Shown: positions 32,401 through 37,677, counted from the first letter of the stretch. The stretch is 64,000 bases of DNA from Stenocarpella maydis (GCA_002270565.1 NQMI01000087.1:62001-126000); one strand, 5' to 3'. Notes: generated by a model not told the origin, from the sequence alone. Made by a program: numbers and translations.

Positions 32401-33686
32401 ACCACATCTGCAGCATCATAGGCGTGTCCCGAGCCAGCATCGTTGACGTCCTCCCCACAACCGACTTTCAGACCCAGGCCGTTGGGGGGAACCTACTCCC
32501 GTCGCGCTGGATGCTAAATTACTTCCACCTGGACTCGACAGGCCATCTCGACACTGACCTGTTACGAGAAAGCATCACGAATGTCGTGGCGTGTCATGAT
32601 GTGTTGCGCACTGTCTTCATACCCCACCAGGAGAGATACCTCCAAGTTATCCTCCGCCAAGTGGAAACCCCACTAACCGTCCATGATGTCGACGATATTG
32701 AGCGGTTCACCTCAGAGCTCTGGTCCATCCATCAACATGAAAGCCGGCGGCCTGAGCAGCCATCCCTCCGCTTCATTGTGGCGAGACAAAAGTCATCGCT
32801 ACTACACAGGATTTTCATTCGAATATCGCATGCTCAGTATGACGGTGTCTGTTTCCCAGCTATCCTCGGGGCGTTGAAGGCCTGCTATGAGGGAGAGCCC
32901 ATCCTTCCGACGCCTTCGTATGCAACTTATATTCGCGGCGCGCTGGGTAAGATCACCCCGGACCATTACGCGTACTGGACGGCGCTCCTCAAGGATTCCG
33001 CCCCGACCAATATCATCCCACGAGAGCGCAGCTCGCTACACACGGCTCCTACCCAGGTCCTAAAGGCCGTCGTGTCCACGCCGTCGCTCGCATCCGTCAA
33101 CATTACCACGGCTACCGTCATCAAGGCTGCCTGGTCGGTGGTCTTGGCAAAGGCCACGGGCAAGACGGACGTCGTCTTCGGCCACCTCATCAGCGGGCGC
33201 AACGTAGCCGGCGTGGCAGGCATTGAATCCGTCGTCGGCCCCTGCCTGAACCTGGTTCCAGTGCGCGTCCGGTACGGACCCTCTTGGACCGTGCTGCGCC
33301 TCCTCCAGCACATCCAGAACCAGCAGGTTGACAACATGGCGTACGAGTCGCTCGGCTTCAAGGAGATCATCGACAGGTGCACTGACTGGAATGATGATGG
33401 GGTAAACGGGTTCTCAACCGTCGTCCAGCACCAAAGCATGCCTCAGACGGATGCTCTTACAATCGGAGGGAACACTTACCAAGTTGGTGCCATGGCCTCG
33501 CAGGAGGACACTGCTGATTTCAGCGTCGTCACCACGCCCCGAGATGCGAACAGCACCGAGGTCTGTCTGCTTTATGCCGGGGACGGAGCTATAAACGCGG
33601 GTTCCGCACAGGAGATGTTTGACTCTCTTTGCGTCACTATTACGGAGTTCTCGGAGAACCTGAACGGATTTGTCGGAGTTTATTGA
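10737..33686 (+). CDS. Giant nonribosomal peptide synthetase, five A domains, three epimerases
   Basis: A cytosolic multimodular enzyme that builds a peptide from amino acids activated as adenylates and held on phosphopantetheine arms. Intronless, about 7,649 residues. I start at 10737 (gccATGG context, MDPLPCGC) rather than at an in-frame ATG at 10443, because the extra 98 residues match no NRPS domain. Domain order with approximate residues: partial C 20-235; A1 240-755; T1 782-852; E1 865-1312; C1 1340-1772; A2 1784-2298; T2 2322-2392; C2 2433-2859; A3 2867-3375; T3 3408-3479; E2 3492-3935; C3 3962-4389; A4 4407-4927; T4 4957-5022; C4 5065-5492; A5 5500-6022; T5 6057-6122; E3 6143-6588; C5 6616-7039; T6 7105-7172; terminal C 7218-7649. 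No thioesterase is present; in fungal NRPSs a terminal C domain often releases the product by cyclisation. The product is unknown to me. Confidence 0.95.
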   Translation: MDPLPCGCAMIASRSLQDLEPTIFPAFGGGENSQCGVMRYTSRLGCVVHESLPEKCNVLRAAWGVLLGCFTGLEKVCFAFEHNGTTSSGHADGSTTIAQLTVPADHKVRSLLTGSFSALLSVPHSNAETLLNTALCICSFSHEPSDDDDRAETKRHDSVSWCKVRMFVDPDTLDTVISWHPGFMTQEQAENISDTYHKIISEITIHPETLISNLNYFGEKNQRQAIAWNSDAPSNVQKCIHQAVSEQRALRPYAEAVCAWDGSFSYEQLISLSDYLASRLQISGVGPEIFVPICFDKSKWTVVAMLAVLKAGGIFVPLDPTHPLSRLRALASKVQAKTILCSPQHQDMLQSVATELIAVDDRLFVNQPKHHEVINSVSSKNGAYMIFTSGTTGEPKGALIEHGALLSSALAHGPAMMMDHNTRSLHFAASTFDVSITEILTCLILGGCVCIPSEDARLNAIEDAITQLQANWALLTPTFVKFINPCNVPSLKTLVTGGEAMTQAVIHSWSHINLINCYGPAETSVVSHVHRGMRKGKNPLNIGHQVGVHCWVVDRYNHDRLVPVGAVGELVIEGHTLAREYYQEPEKTSEAFIVDPLWTRDQPPRNGPRRMYKTGDLVRYNHDGTFHIRGRKDSQIKFHGQRIELGEIEHHVNASSDIKHGMVVLPKDGFCKGRLLAIVQLANDMNQDLVPKGQPYKLIGGHLENTAREKVARVKQLLTERLPPYMVPSMWLAVEFIPRLQSGKLDRKQTAKWVDDMSEDLYRQLNPATATGPSEDLVFSSETEQDLHKIWTHVLNLKAEQLGLRQSFLSVGGDSISAMQVMSECRKRGLGLSVSQIIGCRSIKALALQVKDIGRQSFHQEVLERPFGLSPIQKLYFSRPDHARGHYNQSFLLRTSQRIPESDLRRAIETVVRRRSMLRARFSQDTAGEWQQRVTNEVESSYRLRAINLDSIDEVDHALVDSQTCLEVTHGPLFAADLISVKGGEELLFVVAHHLVIDLVSWRIILQELEELLLQPDAPLPDTRSILPYQIWCKMQSEHAQSQTPEQVLPIQGIPDGNIEYWGMEDVPNVYGQMAREGFDIGPAQTNLLLSKCHESLRTEIPDVLMAAMIFSFGQTFTDRSIPAVFAEGHGRESWDPSIDLSNVVGWFTTIYPVFSGSTSQTSLVDTAKMVKDGRRKVLDNGRPYFASRWLTKAGEDAFSRHWPLEITFNYLGQYQQLEREGALFTPLGDIAGEVKGAADGADIGPLTPCISLFEVSAVILKGSLRFSFGFNQNMRHQPKIRQWINSCQHSLGALIETLSNMTPEPTLSDFSLLSLTYDHLRLLTEQKLPKAGVNSMDLVEDIYPCSPMQSGLLISTTKNSAFYAAYTLHEVKTRSGLPVDVERLASAWKQMIEYHPILRTIFVESVAQQDSLYDQVVLKEVNCPLNVSEKDTEEEALTALSSPPLHQKENSNLLHHFEICTSKSGKVFCRLDISHVIMDGTSMSILFRDLSMAYEGTMEPREGPLYRNYIEHLQGQAIQPGIDYWKSHLAGVEPCHFPVLDDGDVVELKELRHLRVTFDELADLQRLCDARGVTIVNAIYTAWALTLRLYTASEEVCFGYLTSARDSQIEGIQDLVGPVINMVSCRVNVSSSTTLGEIMSLVQRDYLDSLEYRHISLAEVHHALHLSDAALFNTALSYRKLPHTPENPPDLLFQECRPTYDPDEYNVSINIEADDNNMAIDLMYWSDTLSDGQAANVASTFTQALSNVLHHCDQPIAQVEHLGSWHRQQLCQWNQQIPEAIESCLHDLFKQQAISRPEAPAITSWDMDFTFAELDNASTKLALHISSLGVGLEDFVLVCFDKSPFAIVAMLAIMKAGGACVPLDPAHPDAALQLRAEDTGASVALVSPSFASRISTMVKTTVAVDAQLLQTISVMPELPLPQVTPHNACFVIYTSGSTGRPKGVVLEHRGIATNAEYSGPKLGYESDSRVLQFASHTFDNSIAEIFTTLTRGGCVCVPSDHERLNDLAGAINRYGVTLADITPTVACLLPPTEVPTLKTLALGGEAVTNTCVDMWRDFVSLQCCYGPSECSVNSTYCGDISQPGKATNIGRAIGCVAWVVDTADHNSLLPIGCVGELLIDGPIVSRGYLNLPERMAQSFVLPPTFLERIKVQGGGLDRKLYKTGDLVRYNSDGTLTYLGRKDHQVKLNGQRIELGEIEHHIQKHLPEGWISAVELVFSEGKKSLACFVCADADASLADSSNEITIVGMNKEYRARFKDMEVLLSTLIPTYMVPSVWLPINKMPLTASGKLNRGSLRLLAQMVPAPLMASYKLALKSGRVPSSEEEKQMAAIWASVLGIDAGSIGVEDHFFRLGGDSIGAMRLVTLARQHDINLTVASIFEKPSLLDMVHSAHPLTKEIATTVQPFSLLSNVASVDVLQREVAALARIDAEAIQDLYPCTPTQEGLVALSMKEPGAYVAQLVYRLPDGIDVMKFKRACELVVQAEPTLRTRIVHTEDIGFVQVVVAVDAPQWSTVASVDEVEQFRRQLPLHNGGRLTNYNLVDTGSTGVLFVWDIHHALYDGWCLPLMLEKIKRCYEDVPSPAELSGPSYSKFIQYLTEIDADQSHEFWESYLSNISTQHFPRLPSPGYQSSASSLLIHKAELSRRQVGSEITTATRIRAAWALTISTYSTTNDVVFWETLTGRDAPVDGIEEMVGATLATVPTRMVIDSSHTVAGLLGYVQEKSAAVRRHQYTGIQQIKRINADTALACGAQNLIAINHGPRELTDTFWDEQTNEMAGTNFYSYPLMLSCHIGDSELETVVHFDHNVISESHMRRVMDQFELMLQSVSSPELRDEKIGNLAMLTPNDIRTLQELNSSATPPVNRLIHEVILDQALTKAQDKLAVCAWDHSLTYSELDDQSTRLACLLVENGVQANSIVPICMEKSSLVVISIMAILKSGAAFVSLDPAHPDVRINGILGDVEASVLLSSPQYAERLGHLGPKVIQVSQDFVNSIAQRQKPTVSLSVDSPAYVIFTSGTTGKPKGTIVSHSAFCTGATAHGRALGMTESSRVLQFASYTFDASIMEILTTLIHGGVVCVPSDEERINNIASAINRMQVNWTLLTPSVAQLISPSLTPGLKTLVLGGEAMSSAHISTWAPSVQLMNAYGPSETAVIATVNSNVTLESGPSDIGHAVGGICWVVDANNHNRLMPIGAVGELVVEGPTLAQGYLKNAHKTAESFITNPKWCSEFPSTAGGNERRMYKTGDLVKVGDDGTILFQNRKDDQVKVNGQRLELAEVEHHLGGDPLIQHCLAAVPSSGAFKGRLVAVLCLQSQATTRNTTQNEEMQVLGEYSFSEIKSIRENLAGHLPAYMIPTAWIVVGRIHLLPSGKLDRRRVTNCVERMTAEHYQLVLNAQEKTTALDREASEVEVKLRSAWAKVLNVKVDSVPFNQSFLHLGGDSISAMQLMAVCRSSNMGVSVGQIMKSKSIIELASCVAAVEQVVHEQEQENVSFDLSPIQKVYFECFGTDSTHFNQSLLLETTRTITSRELASALETIIRTHSMLRARYSQANGNWYQRITSEVTGSYTLHTHDKVDQSHLVALVEESQKSLNIIEGPLLAADIFEMSSTGHQIVSIVAHHLVVDVVSWNIILQDLNGLLSSAAYRPAKPLSFQAWLSLQHEEVRKTALEQVFHGIPAPPQDLSYWGMQGVPNVHGDSLSETIELATDDSLLLLGPCHDAFNTEVVDVLLASLLVSFRQIFSDRPAVPSIFNEGHGREPWEHELDLSRTVGWFTTLSPVYLPESLPSKLDILNAVLWVRDFRQKLPGKGRPYFAHKMLSDHSQMTPREWPVEVAFNFLGHTDLIKSEDSVFTAVNGSISDSVSSKTDIGANVPRLALVEISAAFSGQRLSLSFSFNHQMNRQSYIPKWMAACKASIQQAIQKLSEIRHERPTADLSLLPLAFGTGSRVGDKLTEMGVSHLEEVEAAYPCSPVQQGILLAQIRHPECYSYSITFSMKSKQPGDAVDVQRLADAWQRVVQRHSTLRTVFVDSLLQEGVMDQVVLREHRADIAFHGYSDSGPAQILGLHSPLGLPTDRPPHRLNIFKDPEGTVFCVLEMSHALADGSSMPILFHDLALAYEGALATTGLSVYRDYVAYLQRSRGSQDIDYWKEYLSGAEPCYLPSRTGGAEVPKTLRALNWHISHVAELQRFCIEKGFTLSNVLQLAWALVLQAYTGLDDVLFGYLVAGRDIPVSDIEQAVGVYINMLVCRVRLSSSISLGDVLNSVQEDLAAAMNHKHVSLADLQHSMGAGNEPLFNTAYSFQRRSVSKSMATEAVSFDISDAHDPSEYDLTVNVEVWDTSVELQLCYWTDKILDSQASNLASTLDQILTSIVTCDLVAPTGELHMLSAHCSRQLLSWNNTEPEYLDECVHHVFEQNVRQQPDETPAVEAWDGKFTYLQLDVAASQLAQHLVSLGVRPDTYVPLCFQKSAWTVVAMLAVLKAGGAFVPLDPTYPPERVHFIVHNVDAKIILCSPSLTNKFDALDIPTFAVAPETVSLLPQVQEVSLGAQVRPNNAAYIIFTSGTTGLPKGTIIEHGPFTTGATAHAKAIKMNSTSRVLQFASYTFDASVMEILSTLLVGGCVCIPSDQERMNDLAAVMTKLNVNWTLLTPAVASVLKPDSMPTLKVLVTGGEAMSTDHIAKWASHAALINAYGPSEACVIAATSTKVEHHGTVLNSDPATIGRAVGCRCWIVDPRNHNRLMPIGSIGELLIEGPIVARGYLGNDAKTREAFIEHPSWRTGMDLAGGRIDRMYKTGDLVAYNPDGSLSYIARLDTQVKLNGQRIEVGEIEHHVRANLPADVQSAVDLVVPQSKTSTKALAVFFTISGSAGDTASGETDAILLPPSSGSAKLGQSLKTALRGALPSHMVPTIYIPVNRMPWTLAGKLDRKRLKTIAQSIAPQHMASYKLAGVSTSRAVTTSMQRRMQKIWAKVLNIKPESISRDDSFFRLGGDSIGAMKLVSAARTEDVIITAKNVFENPVLSDMAASCKLSNGASATNVERLSLLRDVASPSLLLGELAERCGIQKGQIQDVYPCSSLQEGLMAASMQSPGAYVARNVFELASSVEIDRLKLAWQKTVDQVDILRSRVVNSQSLKSYQVVLESHKIEWETYTSLESAIENIRTVPEHNGGILARYAIVNPAGSGPSHLVWTIHHALYDAWSMPPVLNMVSEFYHGDGCAELRPAVSFANFAKYLAEIDRQASDQFWKTRFQGTSPATHFPTMSSTPGAESSRTSLKHTIQYEKDNLGVDVTNSSVVRAAWALVLASQAGSDDIVFGETLSGRDIDLDYVEDIIGPTLTTVPSRIQINRDATVGQFLRTIHDQATAVIPYQHAGLQHIKRLGNAIAVACDFRNLLVIQSADDTTSQEDILKPLEDGADQSNFFTYPLVVECFIEAHDLVLVIHHDESVIQSWQVERIALQFQNLVEQLIHLSRDPTSKVSDLQLYGQEDVDMIRGWNHSTFRPVQESIASLFWRSAITQPNAPAIRAWDGHLSYDAVAQYAGRLAKLLVQKGVRAEALVPCCMDKSLWTTVSMLAVILAGGAIVPMDPAQPPARHAEIIRDCGALVALCSPQYQDRLSGLVESVVLVNAELFEAHLFTYSIGPQDLPTVASRDAAFVIYTSGSTGSPKGVVIDHGSFSASSEGFMRRLSLTSASRIFHFTSYAFDIAMAETFIALASGACLCVPSEDMRVADLAGAMNTLGATWAFLTPSVANIQDPSRFTTLQTLVCGGEALTPETISTWGDRLELMNGYGPAECTFLAVANTDLSVTKEHTNIGRALDGCHTWVVDPKDHNCLLPVGCTGELLISGPIVSRGYLNDGAKTAESFIENPAWMHYFVSGEHHQQNLRLYKTGDLVKYNHDGTLEYKGRKDHQVKLNGQRMELGEIEARLESDQHICQAVVTLPKSGVFMGRLVATVSLGDALPQTSRLAYPELIPVSASEMQIARTQVSAFQNHLSDTLPRYMVPSAWFVVESIPLLLSGKVDRTSVQSWLANMDTETSVLAINSESSDDVAVSDMTSIGQQLRRIWASVLNIAEEKMPTNRSLIVLGGDSISAIQILTRCRDQSIRLSMQEVMSDRSINDLARLIEAEDRQMRNDGPELEEQTNVEFELSPIQHLFFNNSSNSDYGDRFNQSQLLSIKGQFDVSRFKHAVNALVTRHPMLRARFKKSPDGRWTQKIVSEIETAYAFHFHNLVETSDMISILTASQKSVHISGPVFVVDLFQRPDGSQAVSLIAHHLVVDIVSWINIVRDLEIFLSSASPTYSKPFSFRDWNTAQIEHARSLERHGDNLLSFPVQAADFNFWGMSSTGNVYGDVIKQDFTVSDSNIVSLMLGNANTALRTEPLDLLISALLKSFGNIFREREFPTLFNEGHGREPWDDTIDLSQTVGWFTSLFPVHVSRRDLDPNGVIDCVRKVKDMRRSVPSNGRPYFAYRYLTESGKHQFGNHEPMEILVNFLGRTQQTSKSDSLLSSFDLPLTETDMAAISDVAPETRRLALFEVSISILDEGVEFIFMYNKHMLHQERIAEWVFNCEEVLVDTAKRLSEALPTPTLSDFPLIPVGYTELQELVTRSLPAAHVQFDKVEDMYPCSPMQTGILLSQLLDPSQYLFHTVIEVTSSSASTVDAVRLSQACYQVICRHPALRTIFIESTYRGGLFDQVVLKPQEARITVIECREIDVMAKLNAISLHETNQRHDDPTLPYQITICQTPKGKVFMKLELNHAVTDGASTSIILRDISNAYINNLPPTKAPSYKEYIKYISSQPTASSLGFWSGYLDGARYTEFPTINPDIMAHRSLGSVEVRFDRFSELQSMARGIGVTLPNMIVVAWALVLRGYTKSDDVSFGYLASGRDALIGGVDEIVGPLINMLVFRFRFAADVPLKRLFVNAQQDYLSSLPHQHVSLARVSHELGQKRGFFNTAVSIQNSSSSSGSDLHALTYESVEAFDPSEYAVTLNANTARGDEGVLFRYWTDVLSDSQAQDLALNMSVLLGDFVDHSEDAVSHLRLSRDPQLLTNGDTDTDELGLWSLQGDDPKCAALVHSLTSSDSWTDLGGSVSSPPTASRPCTPRKNNLHHKLSALWRDTLSLESASLSYEDSFFELGGDSIIAMSMVGNAREMGIQLTVADIFHNPRFGSMLDCLMDQSPKDSGTASGVDKSSSLDSKKKGAVIGEPVYQPFSMLGQENAEQFVRDHICSIIGVSRASIVDVLPTTDFQTQAVGGNLLPSRWMLNYFHLDSTGHLDTDLLRESITNVVACHDVLRTVFIPHQERYLQVILRQVETPLTVHDVDDIERFTSELWSIHQHESRRPEQPSLRFIVARQKSSLLHRIFIRISHAQYDGVCFPAILGALKACYEGEPILPTPSYATYIRGALGKITPDHYAYWTALLKDSAPTNIIPRERSSLHTAPTQVLKAVVSTPSLASVNITTATVIKAAWSVVLAKATGKTDVVFGHLISGRNVAGVAGIESVVGPCLNLVPVRVRYGPSWTVLRLLQHIQNQQVDNMAYESLGFKEIIDRCTDWNDDGVNGFSTVVQHQSMPQTDALTIGGNTYQVGAMASQEDTADFSVVTTPRDANSTEVCLLYAGDGAINAGSAQEMFDSLCVTITEFSENLNGFVGVY
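11455..19334 (+). other. NRPS block 1: A1-T1-E1-C1-A2-T2-C2
   Basis: A1 has IFTSGTTGEPKG, NCYGPAE, YKTGDL and SGKLDR. A hand-read pocket code is D-V-T-L-V-G-C-V-V. T1 carries GGDSISAM. E1 has the epimerase-type HHLVIDLVSW motif (about 13711-13745) and EGHGRE, so residue 1 should leave as D. C1 has SHVIMDG in place of HHxxxDG, a form often seen in C domains placed after an epimerase. A2 has IYTSGSTGRPKG and code D-N-A-D-A-G-C-V-N; T2 has GGDSIGAM; C2 has HHALYDG. Codes were aligned by eye to the GrsA positions and are approximate; I cannot name the substrates from them. Confidence 0.85.
19335..27234 (+). other. NRPS block 2: A3-T3-E2-C3-A4-T4-C4
   Basis: The same domain order as block 1. A3 and A4 give the same hand-read pocket code, D-A-M-L-V-G-A-V-I, so they probably load the same, likely aliphatic, residue; epimerase E2 (HHLVVDVVSW, about 21591-21620) would make the first of the two D. 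T3 reads GGDSISAM and T4 GGDSIGAM, repeating the T1/T2 difference. C3 has SHALADG. C4 reads HHALYDA, with Ala where the motif's last Gly is expected. Confidence 0.85.
27235..33686 (+). other. NRPS block 3: A5-T5-E3-C5-(no A)-T6-terminal C
   Basis: A5 has IYTSGSTGSPKG and hand-read code D-I-A-F-V-G-G-F-L. T5 (GGDSISAI) and E3 (HHLVVDIVSW, about 29543-29572) follow, then C5 with NHAVTDG. Where blocks 1 and 2 next have an adenylation domain, there is only a Ser/Thr/Asp-rich linker of about 60-70 residues (about 31860-32045). T6 (ELGGDSIIAM, about 32130) is of the T2/T4 type, and the C-terminal condensation domain has SHAQYDG (about 32826-32846). It ends FVGVY just before the stop. Confidence 0.85.
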
Positions 33687-35181
33687 TGATTGGTTTTTTT
33701 TAGCTGGTTGATTTTCCTTTTACATTTGCGTGTATTTCCTATTCAGTAGTATGTAGCCTGCAAATTTTACTGTTCCTCGCCATACCAACCCTCCATTCTA
33801 ATGACCACGGAACGAAATTATTCATCAAGTAATCACCCGCGTCGTAACTTTAGAAGTATATAATCACCTCAGATTCATTTCCCCGGCACAATGTAACGAA
33901 GCGGATAGCGGCTGTGGCGAGATTAATGCGACTGTATTCGTAAAGTGAAACCGTGGTATTCGTAAAAGACTTTTCTGGCGGGCCGAGGTACGTGTGCAAT
34001 GATGTGCACTGTCTGATCAGGGAGTCAAGTGGTGGGCGGACTCCAATGTGCTCACAGGCCTGATGACAACAGACTTAACACCAGTGACTGCGCAGTGAGC
34101 TTGTTGGGGAGACTTCAGGATGTAACAGAGAGACACCGATCCCTCATCATGTGGAGGGATAGAAATGGAATACACAGTCCGGTCAGAAACTGAATGTCGA
34201 GCATGCGAGGACTCATTATTGTAATATGCACTGCATTACAAGCGCCACATATAGGTATAGTTATCATTCGCTCGGTAATGGACATGCGCCACAGTGACAG
34301 TAACATATACCTGCTCTGCAAATGCCACCGTCAGGATTATGTGCAAGATAATATAACCCGTGGACCTGACGATTTAGCCTGTTCCTACATTGAAGTGAAC
34401 AAATCCTTCAGCTTGGCTTCTCTCTTCGACTTGGCATTCTTTTTACTACCTAGGTAGGTGCCTTAATGTTCTCTTACTGCCTGCCTTCGAAGAGAGAAAA
34501 AAGAGAAGAATAGAAAGTGGCAGACTCTAAGAAAGACGGTTACCACGACAGTTGGTGACCACGAGGTGGACACATTGGGTAGAGACGTTATCGAAAATCA
34601 GCTCAAGGGTGGGCAGACAGAGATGCTGCAACCAGCAGCTTGCAGAGGAGGAATACGGGAACGTTGGGGACAGAAAAACGGTGAGGATGGAGAGACGGTG
34701 TGGTGACAAGCAGCACTTATCCGCCAGCAGGCTGCACAAGCTGCTGGATAGAGCGTTTGCCTGCTTAGTATGGACCCATGGTGCGTGGAAACTCCGGAAC
34801 CAACTAACGAGGCAGACTGCCATGATGATTGTGGTCGGATCAAAAACGAACACGGTGCCAAGGACTGTGTAGTGCATCTGAGAATGGGGGCTCCCGCACT
34901 CCGCCTTCGGGCTGGGCAGGGGGTGCGGGACGCAACCCCTGTACGGATAGTGCCAGCCCAGCGTTGTTCCATTGGCCAATCACGACCAGCATTCATTTGC
35001 ATAACATCCGAGCAACACGTCCATCCCTTCTCCATGATGGGCTGGTCCAATCCGACCATACTAGACAAACCCTAACTTGAAAAGTCTGGCCGCTCTGGAG
35101 GCTCAATGAGCTCTTGACGGACCTAAGCCTCTCCTTTTGAGTTGTTCCATTGCCCATAGATTGCAAATTGTTTCGACGAAA
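33687..35181. other. Intergenic region, NRPS to cyclase
   Basis: About 1.5 kb with only short chance frames. It should hold the NRPS 3' UTR and the cyclase promoter. An imperfect inverted repeat around CCCGCAC / GTGCGGG lies at about 34890-34932. I see no RNA gene or mobile element. Confidence 0.5.
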
Positions 35182-37677
35182 ATGGTGACGACGCGAAGCA
35201 GTGCCCGCAAGACGCCGTCGACTGAGTCCCCACCCCTCAACGGCCACGCGGATGCGGATTCCAATGGGAACGGGTATAGCGAGGTCAACGGCAGCAGCAA
35301 GAAGCGACACCCCAATGGAAATGGCGTCAATGGCTCGGCTGGCGAGCACGACTCGAAGCGGCAGAAGGTCGCGGAGCCGGTCGACAGGACCAGGTGGCGC
35401 ATGAAGTCGGACGACGGCCGCCACACCTGGCACTACCTCGACGACGACCAGGCTGCTGAGAAGTGGCCACAGAGCTATGCGGACAAGTGGTACCTCGGCC
35501 TCCCTCTTGTCCGTCTGCCCATCCTTCCCCCAGCATCCGCCTGTACCTACTGACCTGCCCGTCCAAACCCACAGAACCTCCCTTCCCTCGACCCGCCCAA
35601 CGCCCCAATCGACGCCGTGCGCAACGGCCTCACCTTCTTCGAGCACCTGCAGCTGCCGAGCGGCCACTGGGGCTGCGAGTATGGTGGGCCGACCTTCCTA
35701 CTCCCGGGCTACACCATCACATGGTACGCCACAAAGCAGCACATTCCCGACATCTACAAGAAGGAGATGAAGAACTACCTCTTTGCCCGCGCCCACCCCG
35801 AGGACGGCGGGTGGGGGCTGCACATCGAGGGCGACTCGACCGTGCTGGGGACGTCGCTTAATTACATTGCGCTGAGGATCTTGGGCGTCGAGGCGGACCA
35901 CCCCGTCATGACCAAGGCGAGGGCTACACTCCACAAGCTGGGCGGTGCGACCCATGCACCGCACTGGGCAAAGTTCTGGATGGCCGTGCTTGGCGTGTGC
36001 AAGTACGACATCGTGAACCCTGCGCCGCCCGAGCTGTGGTTACTGCCGGACTGGGTCCCCATCGCCCCCTGGCGCTGGTGGGTGCACATACGACAGGTCT
36101 TCCTTGCCATGTCCTACATCTCGTCCAAGCGGTGGTCCTGCGAGGAGGACGACCTGATCCGCTCCCTGCGAAACGAGGTGTTTGTCGAGCCGTGGGAGAG
36201 CATCGACTGGGGTGGGAACCGCAACACCATCTGCCCCAGAGACAATTACCTCCCAAAGAGCTGGCTCCTGAACACGGCCAACTGGTTCCTGACGGGCATC
36301 TGGAACCCGTATCTGCGGCCCAACGCCCTCAAGAACAAGGCGGAGGCATGGGTGTCGGACCTGATCGACATGGAGATGGCCAACACGGACTTCGCATGTC
36401 TTGCCCCGGTCAACCAGCCCATGTCGCTTGTCTGCTGCTACATCCGGGACGGCCCCGACTCGTACACTGTACGCCGCCTGCGGGAGCGCATGGAGGACGG
36501 CATCTTCGTCAACTCGGACGGCATGATGGTCTGCGGCACAAACGGCGTGCAGTCCTGGGACACGGCATTCGCGATCCAGGCCGTGGTCAGCTCGGGCCTG
36601 GCGGACGACCCGAGGTGGCGGCCCATGCTCAACAAGGCCCTCGAGTTCCTGGACAACCAGCAGATCCGGGAGGAGGTCAAGGAAATGGACAGGTGCTACC
36701 GGCACCCGCGCAAGGGCGCGTGGGCCTTCAGCACAAAGGTGCAGGGCTACGCGGTCAGCGACTGCGTGTCGGAGGCGCTCAAGAGCGTCATCCTCCTGCA
36801 GAAGGAGGCCAGGGGGTACCCACAGAGGCTGGACGACCGGCGCATCTTCGACGCGGTGGACACGCTGCTGACGTACCAGGACCCCAAGACGGGCGGGTGC
36901 GCGTCGTACGAGCGGCCGCGGGGCGGGCAGTGGATGGAGATGCTAAACGCGGCCGAGATCTTTGGCAACATCATGGTCGAGTACCTGTACCCCGAGTGCA
37001 CGACGGCGGCGGTCACGACGCTCTCGCTGTTCCGGAAGCACTGGCCCGACTACCGGGCCAAGGACGTGTCGACCTTTATCGAGCGGGCGGTGCGCTGGAT
37101 CAAGACGGCGCAGTATGACCACGGCGGGTGGTATGGCAGCTGGGCCATCTGTTTCACCTACGCGACCATGTTTGGACTCGAGAGCCTTGCCACCGTCGGG
37201 GAGACGTACGAGAACAGCGAGTCCTCAAGGCGGGGCTGTGAGTTCCTCATCTCGAAGCAGCGTGAGGACGGCGGCTGGAGTGAGCATTATCGGGTGAGTT
37301 GTCAGCCCTGATGTCCCGTTCGGCCCACCATCACAATCACCACGCTGGTGTCTGTGAGTGAGAGAAACTAACGCAACGTCTGCTGCCAGTCATGCGAGGA
37401 GATGCGCTACATCGAGCACCCCAGCGGAAGCCAGGTGGTCATGACGGCGTGGGCGCTGATCGGCCTGATGCTGGCCAAGTACCCAGACGTAGAACCCCTC
37501 AGGAGGGGCGTAGCATTCATCGCCGGGCGGCAGCAGGTCGACGGCGAGTGGAAGCAGGAGGCGGTCGAGGGCGTGTTCAACAAGAGCTGCTGCATCGGGT
37601 ACCCCAACTACAAGTTCACCTTCACCATCAAGGCCCTGGGCATGTTTGCCCAGCGGTACCCGGGCGTCAAGCTATAA
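35182..37677 (+). CDS. ERG7: Oxidosqualene cyclase, lanosterol synthase type
   Basis: Cyclises 2,3-oxidosqualene to lanosterol, the first sterol of the ergosterol pathway, at the ER or lipid-droplet surface. Three exons (35182-35508, 35575-37293, 37390-37677) give 777 residues, close to the family norm. The first 70 or so residues are a polar Asn/Ser/Lys-rich tail, then DKWYLGLPLNLPSL starts the conserved fold. Several QW-type repeats are visible, such as DGGWGLHIEG, PKTGGCASYERPRGGQW and DHGGWYGSW. The catalytic acid region reads VSDCVSEALKS (Asp about 505) where DCTAE is the textbook form; the proton-donating Asp and the Cys are kept. The C-terminal NKSC (746-749) is the lanosterol-synthase form, unlike the APPGGMR reported for protostadienol synthase of Aspergillus fumigatus. 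So sterol synthesis is most likely; a cluster-specific triterpene role is less likely. The start at 35182 is preferred over an in-frame ATG at 35137. Confidence 0.9.

Noticed and set aside
34890..34932. GC-rich inverted repeat upstream of the cyclase as a regulatory hairpin
   Set aside because: The pairing is imperfect and short, and I found no second copy or known sterol-regulatory motif beside it.
35997..37118. 373-codon frame overlapping the oxidosqualene cyclase in another frame
   Set aside because: Same-strand shadow of a GC-rich gene; composition is Gly/Arg/Pro/His with no motif.
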